From Corylus avellana (lineage: Eukaryota > Streptophyta > Magnoliopsida > Fagales > Betulaceae), in contig NC_081547.1 of NCBI RefSeq assembly GCF_901000735.1, positions 23,242,046 to 23,306,045 of the forward strand: 64,000 nt of DNA, given 5' to 3'. Of the stretch, positions 11,093-46,490 are shown one piece after another. A program made the translations under genes and the position numbers. The notes beneath the pieces are model-generated. The model saw only the letters and a program-made list of their open reading frames with translations. It made no database searches and was not told the origin of the DNA. The stretch's first letter is position 1. The number at the start of each line of letters is the position of its first letter.

Positions 11093-11878
11093 TCACCGAA
11101 TGATTAGGACGGCCAAGTGAGTACATTTGCGATGCTCATGACTACCAAGTCGACCATCGCCTCGAAAGTCATGGCCACCATGAACACCACGGCCACCACG
11201 ATACCCACCAAAACTACCACGGGTAGCAACAAAAGCAACGCGCTCACCAGTATGCTCAGAACTCATCTGAGAGCCATGGTCAGTGAGAGTAGCACGTTGA
11301 ATCCGAGAAAAGACTTTTGGAAGTGAGGGAAGTTCAGAACCACCCAAAATCTGCGCACAAACCGACTCAAACTCGGGTTTCAAACCAAGAAGGAATTGAA
11401 CAACATCCACATCTTGACGTTGCTTTTCCATTTTCTTCAGGTCCGTAGAGAGTGGTTGGTACAAGTTTCTCTCCTCACAAATGGCCACAACATGGTTGTA
11501 ATACTCATCCACAGTTTGAGTACCTTGTTCAAACCCAAAATATTGTTTACACACTTCATAAATCCGAGTGATATTCCTAGTTCTAGAGTACATGTGACTG
11601 AGATGATCCCAAATGTCCTTGGCAGTGGGTAAGTAGATGCATGAGGATCCAAGGTGAGGCTCAATACTGTTCAACATAAGAGAGATAATTTGATTATCTT
11701 CTTGCTCCCAAAGGCTAGGAGTATAGTCTTTGGGTATACCCGAGGTTAAGTGAGTAAACAAGCCCTTGCCTTTGAGAAAAACTTCAATAGACCTTGCCCA
11801 ATAACTATAATTCTTCCCATTGAGCTTCACATAAGTCATAGGAGTATTAACTAAGGTAGTCTCAGGTTTAGCAGCCAT
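11093..11878 (-). pseudogene. Copia gag (element 1), frameshifted
   Basis: From the ATG at 11878 the frame encodes MAAKPETT, then KLNGKNYSYWARSIEVFLKG and LLGLKPEFESVCAQILGG, typical copia gag, then a Gly/Arg-rich segment. The reading fails at the CCHC knuckle: RKCTH continues as LAVLIIR and stops, while the next frame resumes NHSVNSCWDLHG. Capsid-type nucleocapsid protein, non-functional as read. Confidence 0.75.
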
Positions 11879-12535
11879 AATATCAATCAACAAAGGAGCA
11901 AAGACTCCACCACAGTAACACAACAAATAAGTAGGAGAACAACCACTCAAAACTAATTGAAAGACCCCAATGCAACACTGCAACAATGCTGGAAAATGGC
12001 AAAAACCAGCTCAACCAATGCCAATCAGTAAAATAGGGAGAAAGAGAGAGGAACCAGTGTAAATACGGCAAAAAAAAAACTTCGCCGGAGACGGTCCACA
12101 CTCACCGGAAGCAGCAGACCATTCCGAAAATACCAAAACTGAACCCACAGAATGAATTGATGACAAAAAGTAACCTTTTTTTGGTTTTTCAACTCCAAGA
12201 AATATTTTTTTTTCTGATGACCACCATTTACGCCGGCCACCTTGTGCATCACCAACCAGCACAGACCACGCCGAGACCCACACTCATACTTCCTGGCAGA
12301 ACGAACACCCCAACACAGACGACGAAAAGCTTGACGGCGGCGATGACGACGACATCACACCCTTAAGGACGATGATATCGACGTCATCTACCCCCGTTCA
12401 TGGGCATGAAGCCCAACCAGAATCCTGTATTCCTGGATTCAACTTTTTTTTTTTTTTTTTTTGTTGAGAAAAGAGAAGAAAAAAAAATGGCAAATATGGA
12501 GCAGCTACGAGAGAATTGTTACTGCTCTGATACCA

Positions 12536-12662
12536 TGTGGATAGAATAGAATATGGGGCTGTGTCAATCATCACACAGCCACACTCCCCTCATACTGCAT
12601 ATATATATAAACCAACATAGAGTACAAAGACAAAAATACCCATACAATATATTTTTCTAACA
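12536..12662 (-). repeat. 5' LTR of copia element 1 (127 bp)
   Basis: It begins TGTTAGAAAAATAT and ends TCTATCCACA on the minus strand, directly followed by the primer-binding sequence TGGTATCAGAGC. It is a short LTR. The partner LTR is lost beyond the gap, so age cannot be estimated. Confidence 0.7.
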
Positions 12663-13503
12663 ACAACGATATCCCGTCTGAGTTGTGGAATAACCAAAGA
12701 AGACACATTTAGTAGAGCAAGGATCAAGTTTATCATAGCCAGGACCCAAGTTATGAGCATAGCAAACACACCCAAAAACCTTTAGTGGTAAGGCAAATAG
12801 GGGTAAAGAAGAGTATAAGAGAGAATGTGGAGAAGCACCATCTAAGACCGAGGAGGGCATCCGATTAATGAGATAACAAGCATTGAGGATAGCATCACTC
12901 CAAAAATGTTTGGGGACATGCATATGAAATAAGAGACAATGTACAACATCCAATAAATGACGATTCTTGCGTTCAGCCACACTATTTTGTTGTAGAGTGT
13001 GAGCAAGAGATGTTTGATGAATAATGCCTTTATCAGACAAATAAGAGGCAAAAGAACTAGATGTGTATTCTTTGGCATTATCAGAACGCAAAATACGGAT
13101 TTTCTGAGTAAATTGAGTCTTAATCATATTACGAAAAATTCGAAAAACAGAAAATAACTCAGAACGATTTTTCATTAAAAATAAGCACGTCATGCAGGAA
13201 AAATCATCCACAAATGTCACAAAATAATGAAATTTATTGGACACAATATTCATAGGACCCCATACATCAGAATTAACTAACTCAAAAGGATGCAAAACTC
13301 GACTAACAACTCTTGACGAAAAAGAAACACGATGGTGCTTATTAAGCTGACAAGCTTTGCAAGACACGGACAACTTATAACGAAGACTCGGAACTTGATG
13401 CTTCAACGTAGGAAGGGAAAGATGACCAAGATGACAATGCCACTGAAGATCTGAGGTTGACGACTGTAAAGCACGAGAGCAAAATGAAAGTGCAAAATCA
13501 AGA
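12663..13503 (-). mobile_element. Copia fragment (integrase region), both ends lost
   Basis: It encodes QWHCHLGHLSLPTLKHQV followed by an integrase core ([25 protein letters not shown]) of the same family as element 1. Its right end cuts into the 3' UTR of the Nudix-M49 gene copy A, 24 bp past the stop codon. Copy B has ordinary 3' flank there. Element 1 appears to have inserted at its left side. Confidence 0.75.
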
Positions 13504-13526
13504 TCATAGTTGAAAGTCCAGTGCCT

Positions 13527-35826
<22,300 letters not shown>

Positions 35827-36340
35827 CTGTCGATAAGAATGATATTAGAGGATGAAGAAAAGGAAAACCAAAAGAAAAAGAGAGACATGGGGACATATAA
35901 AAGTGGTGGGTTAAGGGGAGAGGAGGATGGAGACAAAAGCCATACCACCTCCTCTGGTGACACTCACGGAGGAGGTGGTGAAAATCTCAAAGAGAGGTGT
36001 TTTCCTAAGAAAAGGATTCAGAGATAATTGAGGTCAAGGAATGCCTTAATTGCAAATTAAAAAAAATAGAAGAGAGTGCCAGGTCAAGGAGAATACAAAA
36101 TACCCAACAAGGATGGTCTGCCAATCCAACCATTAAAGTTATAGAAGTTCTGATTCAAAAGATGATGGAGAATTAGAAGAGAGAGGGAGAGTAGAAACAT
36201 CATATGTATCTGCTTAGCTTTGTCCAAAACCAAGAACGCATTCTGGCGGACACGTGCATGGAGGAAGGCCAACCACTACATAAGCTAAAAGACTGACTAC
36301 AAGCCAAGCAAGAAGTGACTCACTTCTATTAGCAACTTAT

Positions 36341-37834
36341 CATGAGGTCTCCTCACCAAGAGCTCCCAGCGACGACAAAGAAACCAGCCTGCCTGCTGTG
36401 GCGGGGTGGTTCTTATGTTTAACAATAAGACCTAGATGACTGTATCTGAAATTTTCTATTCTTTTTCAGGACTGGCTTCGAAGAGAAGAAGACAATGCAA
36501 AAGGTCCAGCCCAACCTACCCTACACAAAAGCACCAACCAGATCTAACTTTACGTGATTTTCCATATACACAGATATAGAAAATAGGAGAAGACGGTAGA
36601 AAGAAGGGCTATTTTCATATATCAGCTCTCAATCCATTCCAAATATGTAGGAGAATTAGGTACAAATGATTGGGGGAATATTCTGAAGAGGATAGCTGGC
36701 CTTCTATAATAGTACAAACTATTCAAGCAATCTAACAATCCCCCTCAAGCTAGAGCATATAAGCCATATTTTTTTTGATAAATAAGTATATACGCCATAT
36801 AAGCTCATCTAGGAACAAATTGACTCCAAATGATTTCTATATAATGACTTTGTGAAAATATCAGCCAGTTGGTTCTCAGACTTTACAAATGGTGTCCTAT
36901 GTCTGCACTCAATATCTTATCTCGAACAAATGATAATTACTTCAATGTCCTTAGTCCTCTCATGATACACAAGATTTAAGGCAATATATAGAGCGTCTTG
37001 ATTATCACAAAACAATGAAATAGGAATAGGTGCTATGAAGCCTATCTTCTAAAGAAAGTGCTGTAACCAAGTCAACTCACTAGCAGTATGAGCCATAGCT
37101 CTATACTATGCTTGTGCACTTAATTGTGTAACTACTTTCTGCTTTATACTCTTCCATGTTACAAGACTTTCTCCCAAAAAAAGTACAATATCCCGTAGTG
37201 GACCTTTTGTATGAAGGTGATCCTGCCCAGTCTGCATCAGTGAAATCTTTTACTTTGAGATAATCATTTTTTCTAACAATATGCCTCATCCTAGACCTCT
37301 CTTCAGGTCTTGAACAATACGAACAGTGGCATTCCAATGTGAGAGTCGGAGCCTCTAAGAACTGCCTCACCACACTAACTGCATATGAGACATCACGCCT
37401 TGTGATGGTGAGATAATTGAGTTTTCCAATTAGTCGACGCTATTGGAAAACACAAGTTTATGATTTGGATCCATAGGAGTATCAACAAGTCAAGCACCCA
37501 ACAATCCAGTTTCCTCGAGAATGTCAACTACATACTTCCTCTAAGAGAAGTTGATGCCTATCTTTGACCTTGCAACCTCAATTCCCAAGAAGTACCAAAG
37601 TTTACCGAATTCTTTGGTGTGAAAGCACCGAGAAGAAGTTAGAAAGAAGGGCTATTTTCATATTTCTGCAGCCCTCAATCCATTCCAAATATATAGGAGA
37701 ATTAGGTACAAATGATTGGGAAAATATTCTGAAAGACGAAAGCTGGTAGGGACAGCTGACTATCTAGAATACTACAGAATGTTCTAGCATTCTAATGTAC
37801 ATAAAATCGAAGCCTAGACCCATCTTTTTTGCAA
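36341..37834 (-). mobile_element. Internally deleted copia relic at the end of contig A
   Basis: On the minus strand, an LTR-like copy (37801 to about 37590) is followed by the end of RT (near 37440-37570), RNase H (FTDADWAGSPSYKRSTTGYC at 37180-37240; complement of CDNQD...HERTK near 36930-37010), a purine tract GAGGGGGA near 36745, and a second LTR fragment from 36737 downward. Gag, protease and integrase are gone. Segment 37470-37834 is repeated at 57331-57698. The part 36341-36590 is unassigned. Confidence 0.65.
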
Positions 37835-37934
37835 NNNNNNNNNNNNNNNNNNNNNNNNNNNNNNNNNNNNNNNNNNNNNNNNNNNNNNNNNNNNNNNNNN
37901 NNNNNNNNNNNNNNNNNNNNNNNNNNNNNNNNNN
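37835..37934. other. Assembly gap, 100 N (left border of contig B)
   Basis: To its left, sequence runs with the minus-strand gene. To its right, the same gene appears on the plus strand. This is one of the two breakpoints of the apparent inversion. Confidence 0.95.
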
Positions 37935-38486
37935 TGTAGTTGGTGGTGATGCTCGATGATTTTGAGAGGCTGGAGGTGGAGTTAATATTATTAGATATAA
38001 AAGATGTGCTTGTACTCATAACTGTATTGGTCTTGTGTGTGTATGTGTGTGTGGATGGGTGGGTGGGTGTGTGTGTGATAAATCTATATACATACAGAAT
38101 ATGAGGTTTTGTTCATATATCTGATAAGAAGATTGACAGCCTACTTTTTTTATACCTGCAGAATTATAGAAAATGATTTATGACATGCCCTGTTTACATG
38201 GTTTAATACAAAAATGATCTTTGATTGTGGGTCGGTTTGGGTGTTTGTCTGCTTGAATTCTCCTCACCTAGTTATGGTCAAAATCAATAATGTAAAAAGT
38301 TTACAGCTTGCAGAACTACAAGCTGCTATATGTTGATTGATATCCTAACTTTGCCATCTTTATTTTCCAAATATAGTTTTTTGTGTTGATATTTTATTCT
38401 TTTTATCCTAGCTTCTCTTGTTTTGATATGAGCATATTATTATCTGTGTGAAAAAATAATGTTGACGAGATTAAATTTTGCATCAG

Positions 38487-41400
38487 GATGTGAAGGGTCC
38501 TCAAACTGTTGCTTTTAATTTGCCAAATGATGAGCGTATAGTAAAAGACCGAGGAACATCAATGGTCATTCTTAAGAATGTTTCAGAGGCCAAGTACCAT
38601 TCCTTTCCTTGGAATTTCACTGATCATTATGCTTGTTTGTAGCCCTATGTTTAATTTAATTCTAATGAATTGATTTCCATGATCTCATGAAATGTGGACA
38701 ATTTATGTTATATTTTTAAAAAATGACATGCTTTATCCTAATCAGGTTCAAGCATATTCTTCAGCCTATAGCTGATGTTTGTATTACAAAGGAACAACAA
38801 GAACTTGTAGATTTTGAATCCTTCTTCACTCACACAATTTGCCATGAGTGCTGCCATGGGATCGGGCCCCATACCATAACACTTCCAAATGGTCAAAAGT
38901 CTACAGTCAGATTGGTTAGTTGGATGATTTTTCTTTTTAAAGATATTTATTTTGCTTTCCTCAATTGATTTTTTTTTTTTTTTTTTTTTCATGCTTAACT
39001 TATGTTAGTCTTAAGATCGTATATCATTTCCTTCTATATTAAAATAGAATCTATAAGCTAAGTTTCCTTTCATTTATTACACTATGCCAAATGGAAATTA
39101 ATTCCTATTGTTGATTTCATTGACAGCTGCATAGATATAGATCGAGCTTAGATTACTAATGGGTCAATTGTTACTTAACTGTATTGACTATAAACTGCAA
39201 TTAATGTGAAGCTGCAAGAGCACTCACAATGGCTTAGCCATTTTTTACTTTTATCTAAAATAGATACGCAAAACACTAAAATATCCTCTACTTTGGATTA
39301 TGCATCTCAATTGCAAAATACATTTTGTTGCATTTGTGAACAGTGCACTGCTACGTGTAGCGAGCACTGTTCACACATCTATCTCATTAACATACTATAT
39401 CTCTCTCCACATCTCTCTTTTCCCAAAATTCTCTCCTACTATTTCTCTCTCCACATCTCTTTTTTCCCAAAATTGAAAAATATGATCTTTAGGAAAAATA
39501 CAATCCTTATAAAAAAAGAGAAAAAAATAAAATTTAAATGATGTAGATAAATAGTGTCTTTTAAAACTTATTAGCTAAACTAGATAAATAGGTTGCTTCT
39601 TGGTGGGGGTCATATTCGTTTGAGGGTTTGCCTAGTTTTGTGCTAGCTAATAAACTAAAAGCCCTTAAAGTGGACTTGAAAAAGTGGAATGAGGAGGTCT
39701 TTGGGGATATTGGGAGGAAAAAAAAGGAGTTGTTGGGAGATATCCAGGAGTTGGATGAGCTGGCAGAATCGAGAGGTTTAGATCAGGAGGAGAAAATCCG
39801 GAAGGTGGACAAGTTGAAAGATTTGGAGAATACATTGTTATGTGAAGAAATTCATTGGCGCCAAAAATCGAGAGCTTTGTGGCTCAAGGAGGGGGATCGA
39901 AATACTCGTTTTTTCCACAAGATGGCTAACTCTCATCGAAGGTACAATAGTGTGGAAGTGCTTCGTATTAATGGCGTGTTATCAGGTGATCCAGTTGAGG
40001 TGAAAGATCACATAGTGCAGTTTTACCAAAGCCTTTATTCGGAACAAAGCACTTGGCGCCCTAGAATGGATAACCAGCAGTTTTTGACCATCGAAGAGGA
40101 GGATAGTAGGTGGTTAGAAAGAGATTTTGAGGAAAAGGAGGTTTGGGAGGTGGTAAAAGGCATGGATGGTGATAAGGCTCCGGGCCCAGATGGCTTTTCC
40201 ATGGCTTTTTTTCAAGCTTGCTGGGGTGTTATTAAACAAGACGTTATGGCGGTTTTTGCAGAGTTCTATCGCAGGCGTCAATTGGTGAAGAGCTTGAATG
40301 CAACTTTTATTTCCTTGATTCCGAAGAAGGCGGATGCGGTGGAGATGAAGGACTTTCGGCCCATTAGCCTGGTGGGAGGAGTGTATAAGATTGTGTCTAA
40401 GGTTCTTGCCAACAGGATGAAAACTGTTTTGGGTAAGGGCATCTCCTATTCTCAAAATGCTTTTATTGGGGGTCGGCAAATCCTAGATTCCGTTCTCATT
40501 GCAAATGAATGTGTGGATAGTCGCATGAAATCAGGGGTGCCAGGTGTTCTTTGTAAATTGGACTTGGAAAAGGCCTATGACCATGTAAATTGGGACTTTG
40601 TTTTGTATTTGCTGCATAGATGTGGTTTTGGCGAGAGGTGGAGGGCTTGGATAGAGTGGTGTATTAAGACGGTAAGATTCTCCATTCTTGTGAATGGTTC
40701 TCCGAAAGGGTTCTTTAACAGTTCAAGGGGAATCCAGCAAGGGGATCCTCTCTCACCGTTATTGTTTGTGCTTGTTATGGAGGCTTTGAGTAAGATGGTG
40801 GATGCGACGGTTGACCAAGGCCTTCTGACGGGTTTCTCGATGGGAAATAGGGTCTTGTTGGAGCTGATGGTCTCCCACTCCTTATTTGCGGATGATACTT
40901 TGATTTTTTGTGAAGATTCTATCGAGCAAATCCGGTATGTTCGTCTCATTCTCTTATGCTTTGAAGCTGTTTCTGGTTTGAGAGTGAATCTGGGAAAGTC
41001 AAAGATTGTGGCCATTGGTGAGGTGGAGAACATTGGGGTTTTAGCTAACATCCTTGGGTGTAGTGTTGCCGATTTGCCTATGAAGTATTTGGGCCTCCCT
41101 CTTGGGGCGTCGTACAAGGATACGGCTATGTGGAATGAAGTGATCGAAAAGATGGAGCGTCAGATGGCAGGTTGGAAGAGAATGTATCTTTCTAAAGGAA
41201 GTCGCTTAACCCTCATTAAGAGCACTTTGGCTAATCTTCCGACTTACTTTTTGTCTCTGTTTCCGACTCCTGTAAGTGTAGCTAAAAGGATTGAGAAAAT
41301 CCAAAGAGATTTCTTGTGGGGAGGAATGGGGGATGAGCCCAAGNNNNNNNNNNNNNNNNNNNNNNNNNNNNNNNNNNNNNNNNNNNNNNNNNNNNNNNNN

Positions 41401-44400
41401 NNNNNNNNNNNNNNNNNNNNNNNNNNNNNNNNNNNNNNNNNNNTGGAATGTCATTTTCATACGATCGGTCCAAGATTGGGAGGTGGATTTGGTTTCTCCT
41501 TTCTTTGAGCGGTTGTATTCTTGCAAGGTTTCATTAGGCAGTGTAGATCGTATTTGCTGGTCTTCGTCCAAGCAGGGCAAGTTCGAGGTTAAGTCGTTCT
41601 ACAAGGCCTTGTCCTTTTCTAGTCAAGAGGAGTTTCCTTGGAAGAGCATCTGGCGTACTAAGGCGCCTCAGCGGGTGGCTTTTTTCGGGTGGACTGCAGC
41701 CCTAGGGAAAATATTGACTCATGATACGTTGCGCAAGAGGAACATAGTGGTAGTGGAGTGGTGTTGTATGTGTAAGAAGAACGGAGAGTCAGTCGATCAT
41801 CTTCTTCTTTACTGTGAGCTTGCAAGTGCTCTTTGGCACATGATTTTTCAGAGGTTTGGGTTGCATTGGGTCATGCCTTGCCGGGTGAGGGACTTGTTTG
41901 CTAGTTGGTGGGCGGGAGGACGAGCTCGAAGCGTGGTGGTGTGGAAGATGATTCCTCTATGTCTTATGTGGTGTATTTGGAATGAAAGAAATGCTAGATG
42001 TTTTGATAATTCCACTAGGATCATAGAGGAATTGACTCATTTTTTCTTCTTTACTCTTTACTCTTGGACGGCCGCTTGGCTAACTCCTTTAGTGATTAGT
42101 TTCTCTGAGTTTCTTTTTCATTTTTCTCCCTCCTAGGCGCTCTCTGTGTATACTTCCCGTGTATGTGGGTTGCGCCCCTCTGCGCTCTTTTTATATATCA
42201 TCATTACTTATCAAAAAAAAGATTAGCCATTTTGCATAAAAATATATATAAACCAATGTGAATGCTCTAAAGAGTTCCCCACAAATAAATTTTTTTTAAT
42301 CAGTACATCAAGTGTCAACCAGCATGACGTATCATAAATAAAATTTATATTAGCTCCCATGTACTAAGGTCACACCTCTTATTGTGCTCTTTTTAATGAA
42401 TTTTATAGCTTGATAGACAAAAATTATGTTAGCTGTATTCTAAGTTTGTAAGGTCCAAGGGGAAAAGAATTTGGTTATGTTTACATGGGTTGCACTATCT
42501 CGTTTTTAATAAAATTTCGATCACTCATAAAAAAAATTTGATTTCATTGGAATTTAGGATTATATGAACAAATGGTCCCTAAAGGTTTTTTCAAATGAGC
42601 GGCTTCTTTATCATTTCTTATGTAATGGATTGAACTTCGAAGGAAAGAAAATGAAATTTTCAGCTTTTGAAACTTGATCTGCAACCTGTTAGGAACAAAT
42701 TCTTATGTTAGACAAAAATCTCAACTTTCTTTAAAATTTGAAATTTCACTCTCTTGCCGGCGCACATCATATAGATGATGAATGTCCAAATATGGTATAA
42801 ATGGTCGCATGCCAGTATGATGTCCAAATGTCAGTCACCAAGGCTGGTGTACACTGAAGGAAGGTCAACATGAGACATACGGTTAAGAATTGTTGCAATT
42901 AAAGGCACCGGGATTAAATGGAAACAACAGAATTTTGGAAGTGACAAAGGTGCTCTACTGCCCATGCCCCCGCCCAACCCACGTCTTACTGTTTGATTGC
43001 TGAATTTGTTGTCGTATTCTTGTCAAGAGTGTTGATATCTTGTTTTGCCTTGTAATATGCTCCTAATAGAAATTGAAAACAATGTATTTGAGAATGAACA
43101 AAATATTTTGTAAATCAACTTCAGAAAATAAAGATCTTGTTTTTGAACTTTTTATTTGAGATTTGATGTAATATCATCTCACTTTCCTTTCTTTTTTTCT
43201 TTTGTATTTCGCTTTATTAGATGAGGATAGTGTTATGTCTGATTTGCCATACTCTCTCAGGAACTGCAAGAACTCCACTCAGCTTTGGAAGAAGCAAAAG
43301 CTGATATAGTTGGCCTTTGGGCACTCCGGTTCCTAATCAGCCAGGTCAGTAGCTAGTGATAAGGTTGAAAAAATTATATTTATATATGTTGGTCTGATTA
43401 ATTGAATGCTTTTCACATCTTTCAGCCAATGCAATTACTAAATTCACTTTAAAGTGATGTATACCATTGTTTTAGTTGTTATCTATAGTTTATTATGTTA
43501 GAATATCAATTAAATTATTAAAATTCATTATATCCAATCAGTTTATGTTTTTGTAAATATACTATTAGAGCAAATGTCCTTATTTTGAAGAGAAATGCTA
43601 CATTAACTTCCAAGTGCTTACTCCCAAATACACACTTCTTGACGTGCCAGTGAAAACCACAATTAGATTCAAAATCCAATGGTGATTTTCATTGCCACGT
43701 CAAGAAGTGTACATTTGGAAGTAAGTACTTGAGACTGCATTTAGCATTTATCTAATTTGAATCTTGGCTCTACATTCTACCCCATTTAAGTTAAATATTT
43801 CACATACTAAACTCCACTTAATGAGGAAATGTCTGAGCTCACACGTGAGTCTGAGTATTAGAGTATTAATTAAATTACCAAATTCACCATTTTCTATACA
43901 TGTTCTAGTGTTTGGAAAAATTGGTGATTTCACACCTTAGTGTTTGTTGGTATTAGCTTTTTAAGTATGATTTCTGCGTCCTTCAAGAATGACAAATCTT
44001 GTAATCTAATCACTAATAATTAAATATATTAGTGTAGACGGGAAAGTCTATACCGGTAAGGAAGGCTTTTAGAGAAGGGAGAGGGCTACAGCAGTTCCGT
44101 TGACCATATGTATAATAGGCTCCCAAACAAATATATATTGGTATTTTTGCCTATAAGATCATTGGAATGATGGTTCAGGTCATGGTTTCAAGTCCTCTGG
44201 GGTGACTAAGTTACTTACCAATAAAACAATTATGGTCTTTTTCTAAAAGTTAAGCTCAAAAGCTTTTATATTGATGGTGGAAGCTTCTGATTGATGTCCT
44301 TGCTTATATCTCTGTGATGAGGCCAGGATTTGCTTCCCAAGAGTTTGTTAAAGTCCATGTATGTTTCCTTCCTTGCTGGATGCTTCCGGTCAGTACGTTT

Positions 44401-45427
44401 TGGCATACATGAAGCTCATGGGTAAGCTAGCTAATGGTCCTATGATCCTCTATTAAGTGTTGTCACCGAGTATCTTATGTTTTTAATATATATATTCAGG
44501 AAAGGACAAGCACTGCAGTTCAACTGGTTATATGACAAAGGGGCCTTCATTTTGCACCCTGATGAAAAGTTTTCTGTTGACTTTTCTAAGGTAAAAGTAT
44601 TTCATACTTCCTCCTTGATGGTTCTCTTCTTTTTTACCTCGGCCTTAAAGTTTGTTCTACTTTTAAAAGGTTGAAGGTGCCGTTGAAAGTCTGAGTAGGG
44701 AGATCCTCACTATACAGGCAAAAGGTGACAAAGAAGCTGCAAATGTGCTTCTTCAGAAATATAGTAAAATGACCCAACCATTAAAGCTTTCTTTGCAGAA
44801 ATTAGAGGACATTCAGGTATGCACTGCATAAAATGTTGAAAAATTGCACTGCATCAAAGATAAACTAGTGTGCTTTGTGACTAGTATAAGAATCTTCTCT
44901 GTTTTTTTTTCTTCCTTTATTTTGTTATTTTAGCATTTTCTCCCTGATGTCTCGCTTGTACAAGAAATGAAACAGTTTATTTTTACACCCTGTGCCTTAT
45001 AACTTTTGCTTTTGTGTGAGGCACAAAAAACTTGTAGGTTCACATCCTTGGGGACTATATAATATGTATGCATGCGTGTGTGTGTGTGAGTGAGAGAGAG
45101 AGAGATTGAATGGTGATATTGAAATTTGGATAGAGAGCTATTTGTGACTTAAGTGTAAGTTTAAGGTAAATGTGATGCATGTTACCGTTGCTTTCTGAAA
45201 TTAACATCAAACCCTACCTTTTTTATGAGCCAGTCAAAGTCTTATAGTTTACTCTCTATGCCAAGATTCTCATTTGTTGAAATGTCTTCAATATAGCACA
45301 TTACATATTTTTATTGTATCTGCAGGTTCTTACTATCCTTTCTTTCTTTCTTTCTTTTTCTCTTGTATCCTAGGTTCCTGTGGACATAGCTCCCATATTT
45401 CCTATTGCCAACAAAATATTGGAGTGA
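38487..45427 (+). CDS. NUDT3: Nudix hydrolase 3 / DPP III-like, copy B, last seven exons
   Basis: Exons 38487-38593, 38746-38914, 43261-43344, 44327-44421, 44500-44590, 44670-44816 and 45374-45427 splice in phase to 248 residues plus stop. The product runs from DVKGPQTVAFNLPNDERIVK through HECCHG and EEAKAD to VPVDIAPIFPIANKILE. It matches the same exons of copy A exon for exon. Copy A has H and N where copy B has R and K in NDE(R)IV(K)D, and M for I in the following stretch. Five upstream exons expected between this piece and C are missing or in the other contig. The intron after the first zinc-site exon holds a MITE plus LINE. Alone it cannot make a full protein. Confidence 0.85.
39594..42136 (+). 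CDS. LINE ORF2 (RT and zinc-knuckle domains), truncated at 5' end
   Basis: Open through the RT domain ([53 protein letters not shown]) to a 100-N gap at 41344. It resumes in the same frame sense with WEVDLVSPFFERLYSC and the C-terminal CMCKKNGESVDHLLLYC knuckle. About 450 bp are expected in the gap from comparison with 50815-54450. The endonuclease is missing, so it is not autonomous. Confidence 0.8.
41344..41443. other. Assembly gap, 100 N, inside the LINE
   Basis: The flanking pieces are both plus-strand ORF2 in correct order, so this join is probably right in orientation. Confidence 0.9.
43593..43749. mobile_element. Foldback MITE, copy B
   Basis: AAATGCTA ... TAGCATTT with long complementary arms; counterpart of 22383-22530. 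Confidence 0.7.
43798..43802. other. Empty target site of copia element 2
   Basis: AAGTT (complement AACTT) between flanks that match both sides of the element in copy A. It shows the pre-insertion state. Confidence 0.85.
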
Positions 45428-46490
45428 AGACACTGGACTTTCAACTGTGATCCTTTCCATCTATCAAAGAACAGTTGGTTTAATAATCATACAATTTATT
45501 TTTATTTTGGAAGAGGCATAAGAATTAGTATAATATATGATGACAATTAGTCATCAGATGGCTTAAATGTTCCTTATGTGATTAAATCTTTAATATATTA
45601 AGTTTCAGCTACTCTAGTCCTTTTTCCTCCCACATTTGTTTTATAATTTATACCCATCACAAAATATTAAAAAAAATTAAAATTTTCACCCCAGCCACCT
45701 TCCTTGGGGTGGTTTCTCCACCAAAATTGTTTTTTTTTTTTTTTTTTTTTTAAATTTTGTTTTTAAATAATTAATTAATTTTTAATTCAGATTTGATATA
45801 ATTAAGTGTGTTTGTGTTTGTTTTTTTGGTTTTGATACAAGTGGACATGTGGCATAGCTTAGACCCTTGGATGCAACTGACGGCTAGGATAAAAAATATG
45901 AGAAACTCATATTTTTAAGTAATGGGAAGGGATCCTGATCCCAACCTTCCTATATGAGATCTACCCTTGACGAGCAGCCGTATTCTTCTGCTTTCACCCC
46001 ACTGTCATGCATTTATGTTTTTACATTTGTGTATGTCTAGCAAGAAACAAATGCTATACTTACTTTTACTTTTTCACACCAATTTTGTCACATTCATAGG
46101 TGACTTTTAAAATCATCATTGAATATGAGATAGATTATCTAATGGTGGTTTTAAAAGTCACCTATAGGTGAAAAAAGTGGGAATAAGTGTAGCGGGTAAA
46201 TTCTCATTATCTCTCCCAAGTGTCATTTCAATAACTCTAATGGAATCAAAATTGTGAATTTCAAATAGTAATTGTCTACGTTGGGGTTAGGATTTAATTT
46301 TCCATGAAACGATGCTCGAGGAGGGCATCTCTGATTAGAAACAACACCTATTCAAGGTTGTCCCTCCAAAGTCAAACTACTTGCATAGCAAACTGGAAGA
46401 GCCATTGTGCAAACATTGAATGGTTTACTGCTACAGTATCATCAAGAACCTGTTTATTTAGAATTGTATTACAAAATAGAACTTTTGTAT
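45428..46490. other. 3' flank of copy B
   Basis: It contains the 3' UTR, a T-run with a CCTTGGGGTGG module (45690-45770) resembling the GGTGG core elements elsewhere, and a foldback unit at about 46049-46196 (arms GGTGACTTTTAAAATCA / TGGTTTTAAAAGTCACC). No gene was recognised; the short ORF at 46304-46490 is not convincing. Copy A has no equivalent because copia sequence replaces its flank. Confidence 0.55.

Larger units (their letters stand above)
8692..12662 (-). mobile_element. Ty1/copia element 1, 3' end missing, frameshifted
   Basis: Minus-strand order is 5' LTR (12662-12536), tRNA-Met primer site (12535-12524), leader, gag, protease, integrase and the beginning of RT, ending at a gap. 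The order integrase before RT defines Ty1/copia. It is a relative of the element at 16773-22339 but carries at least two frameshifts, in the gag zinc knuckle near 11110 and near 10870. A TAG follows FGL in RT at about 8752. RNase H and the 3' LTR are absent. It lies against an older copia fragment at 12663-13503. Confidence 0.85.
39591..42224 (+). mobile_element. 5'-truncated LINE inserted in the MITE (copy B)
   Basis: It begins within ORF2 after the endonuclease domain (SWWGSYSFEGLPSFVLANKL) and ends ACTTATCAAAAAAAA at 42217-42224. Copy A shows the uninterrupted target (near 23897-23910). Comparison suggests loss of a few target bases and no clear target duplication. An assembly gap lies inside the element. 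The subfamily is the same as the LINE at 61.4-64 kb. Confidence 0.85.
39218..42267. mobile_element. Tourist-like MITE of copy B, split by a LINE
   Basis: The ends GAGCACTCACAATGG (39218) and CCAATGTGAATGCTC (to 42267) are those of the intact 476-bp MITE at 23860-24335. Between 39591 and 42224 a LINE interrupts it. The right flank shows TAA; the left has diverged to CAA. Confidence 0.75.
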
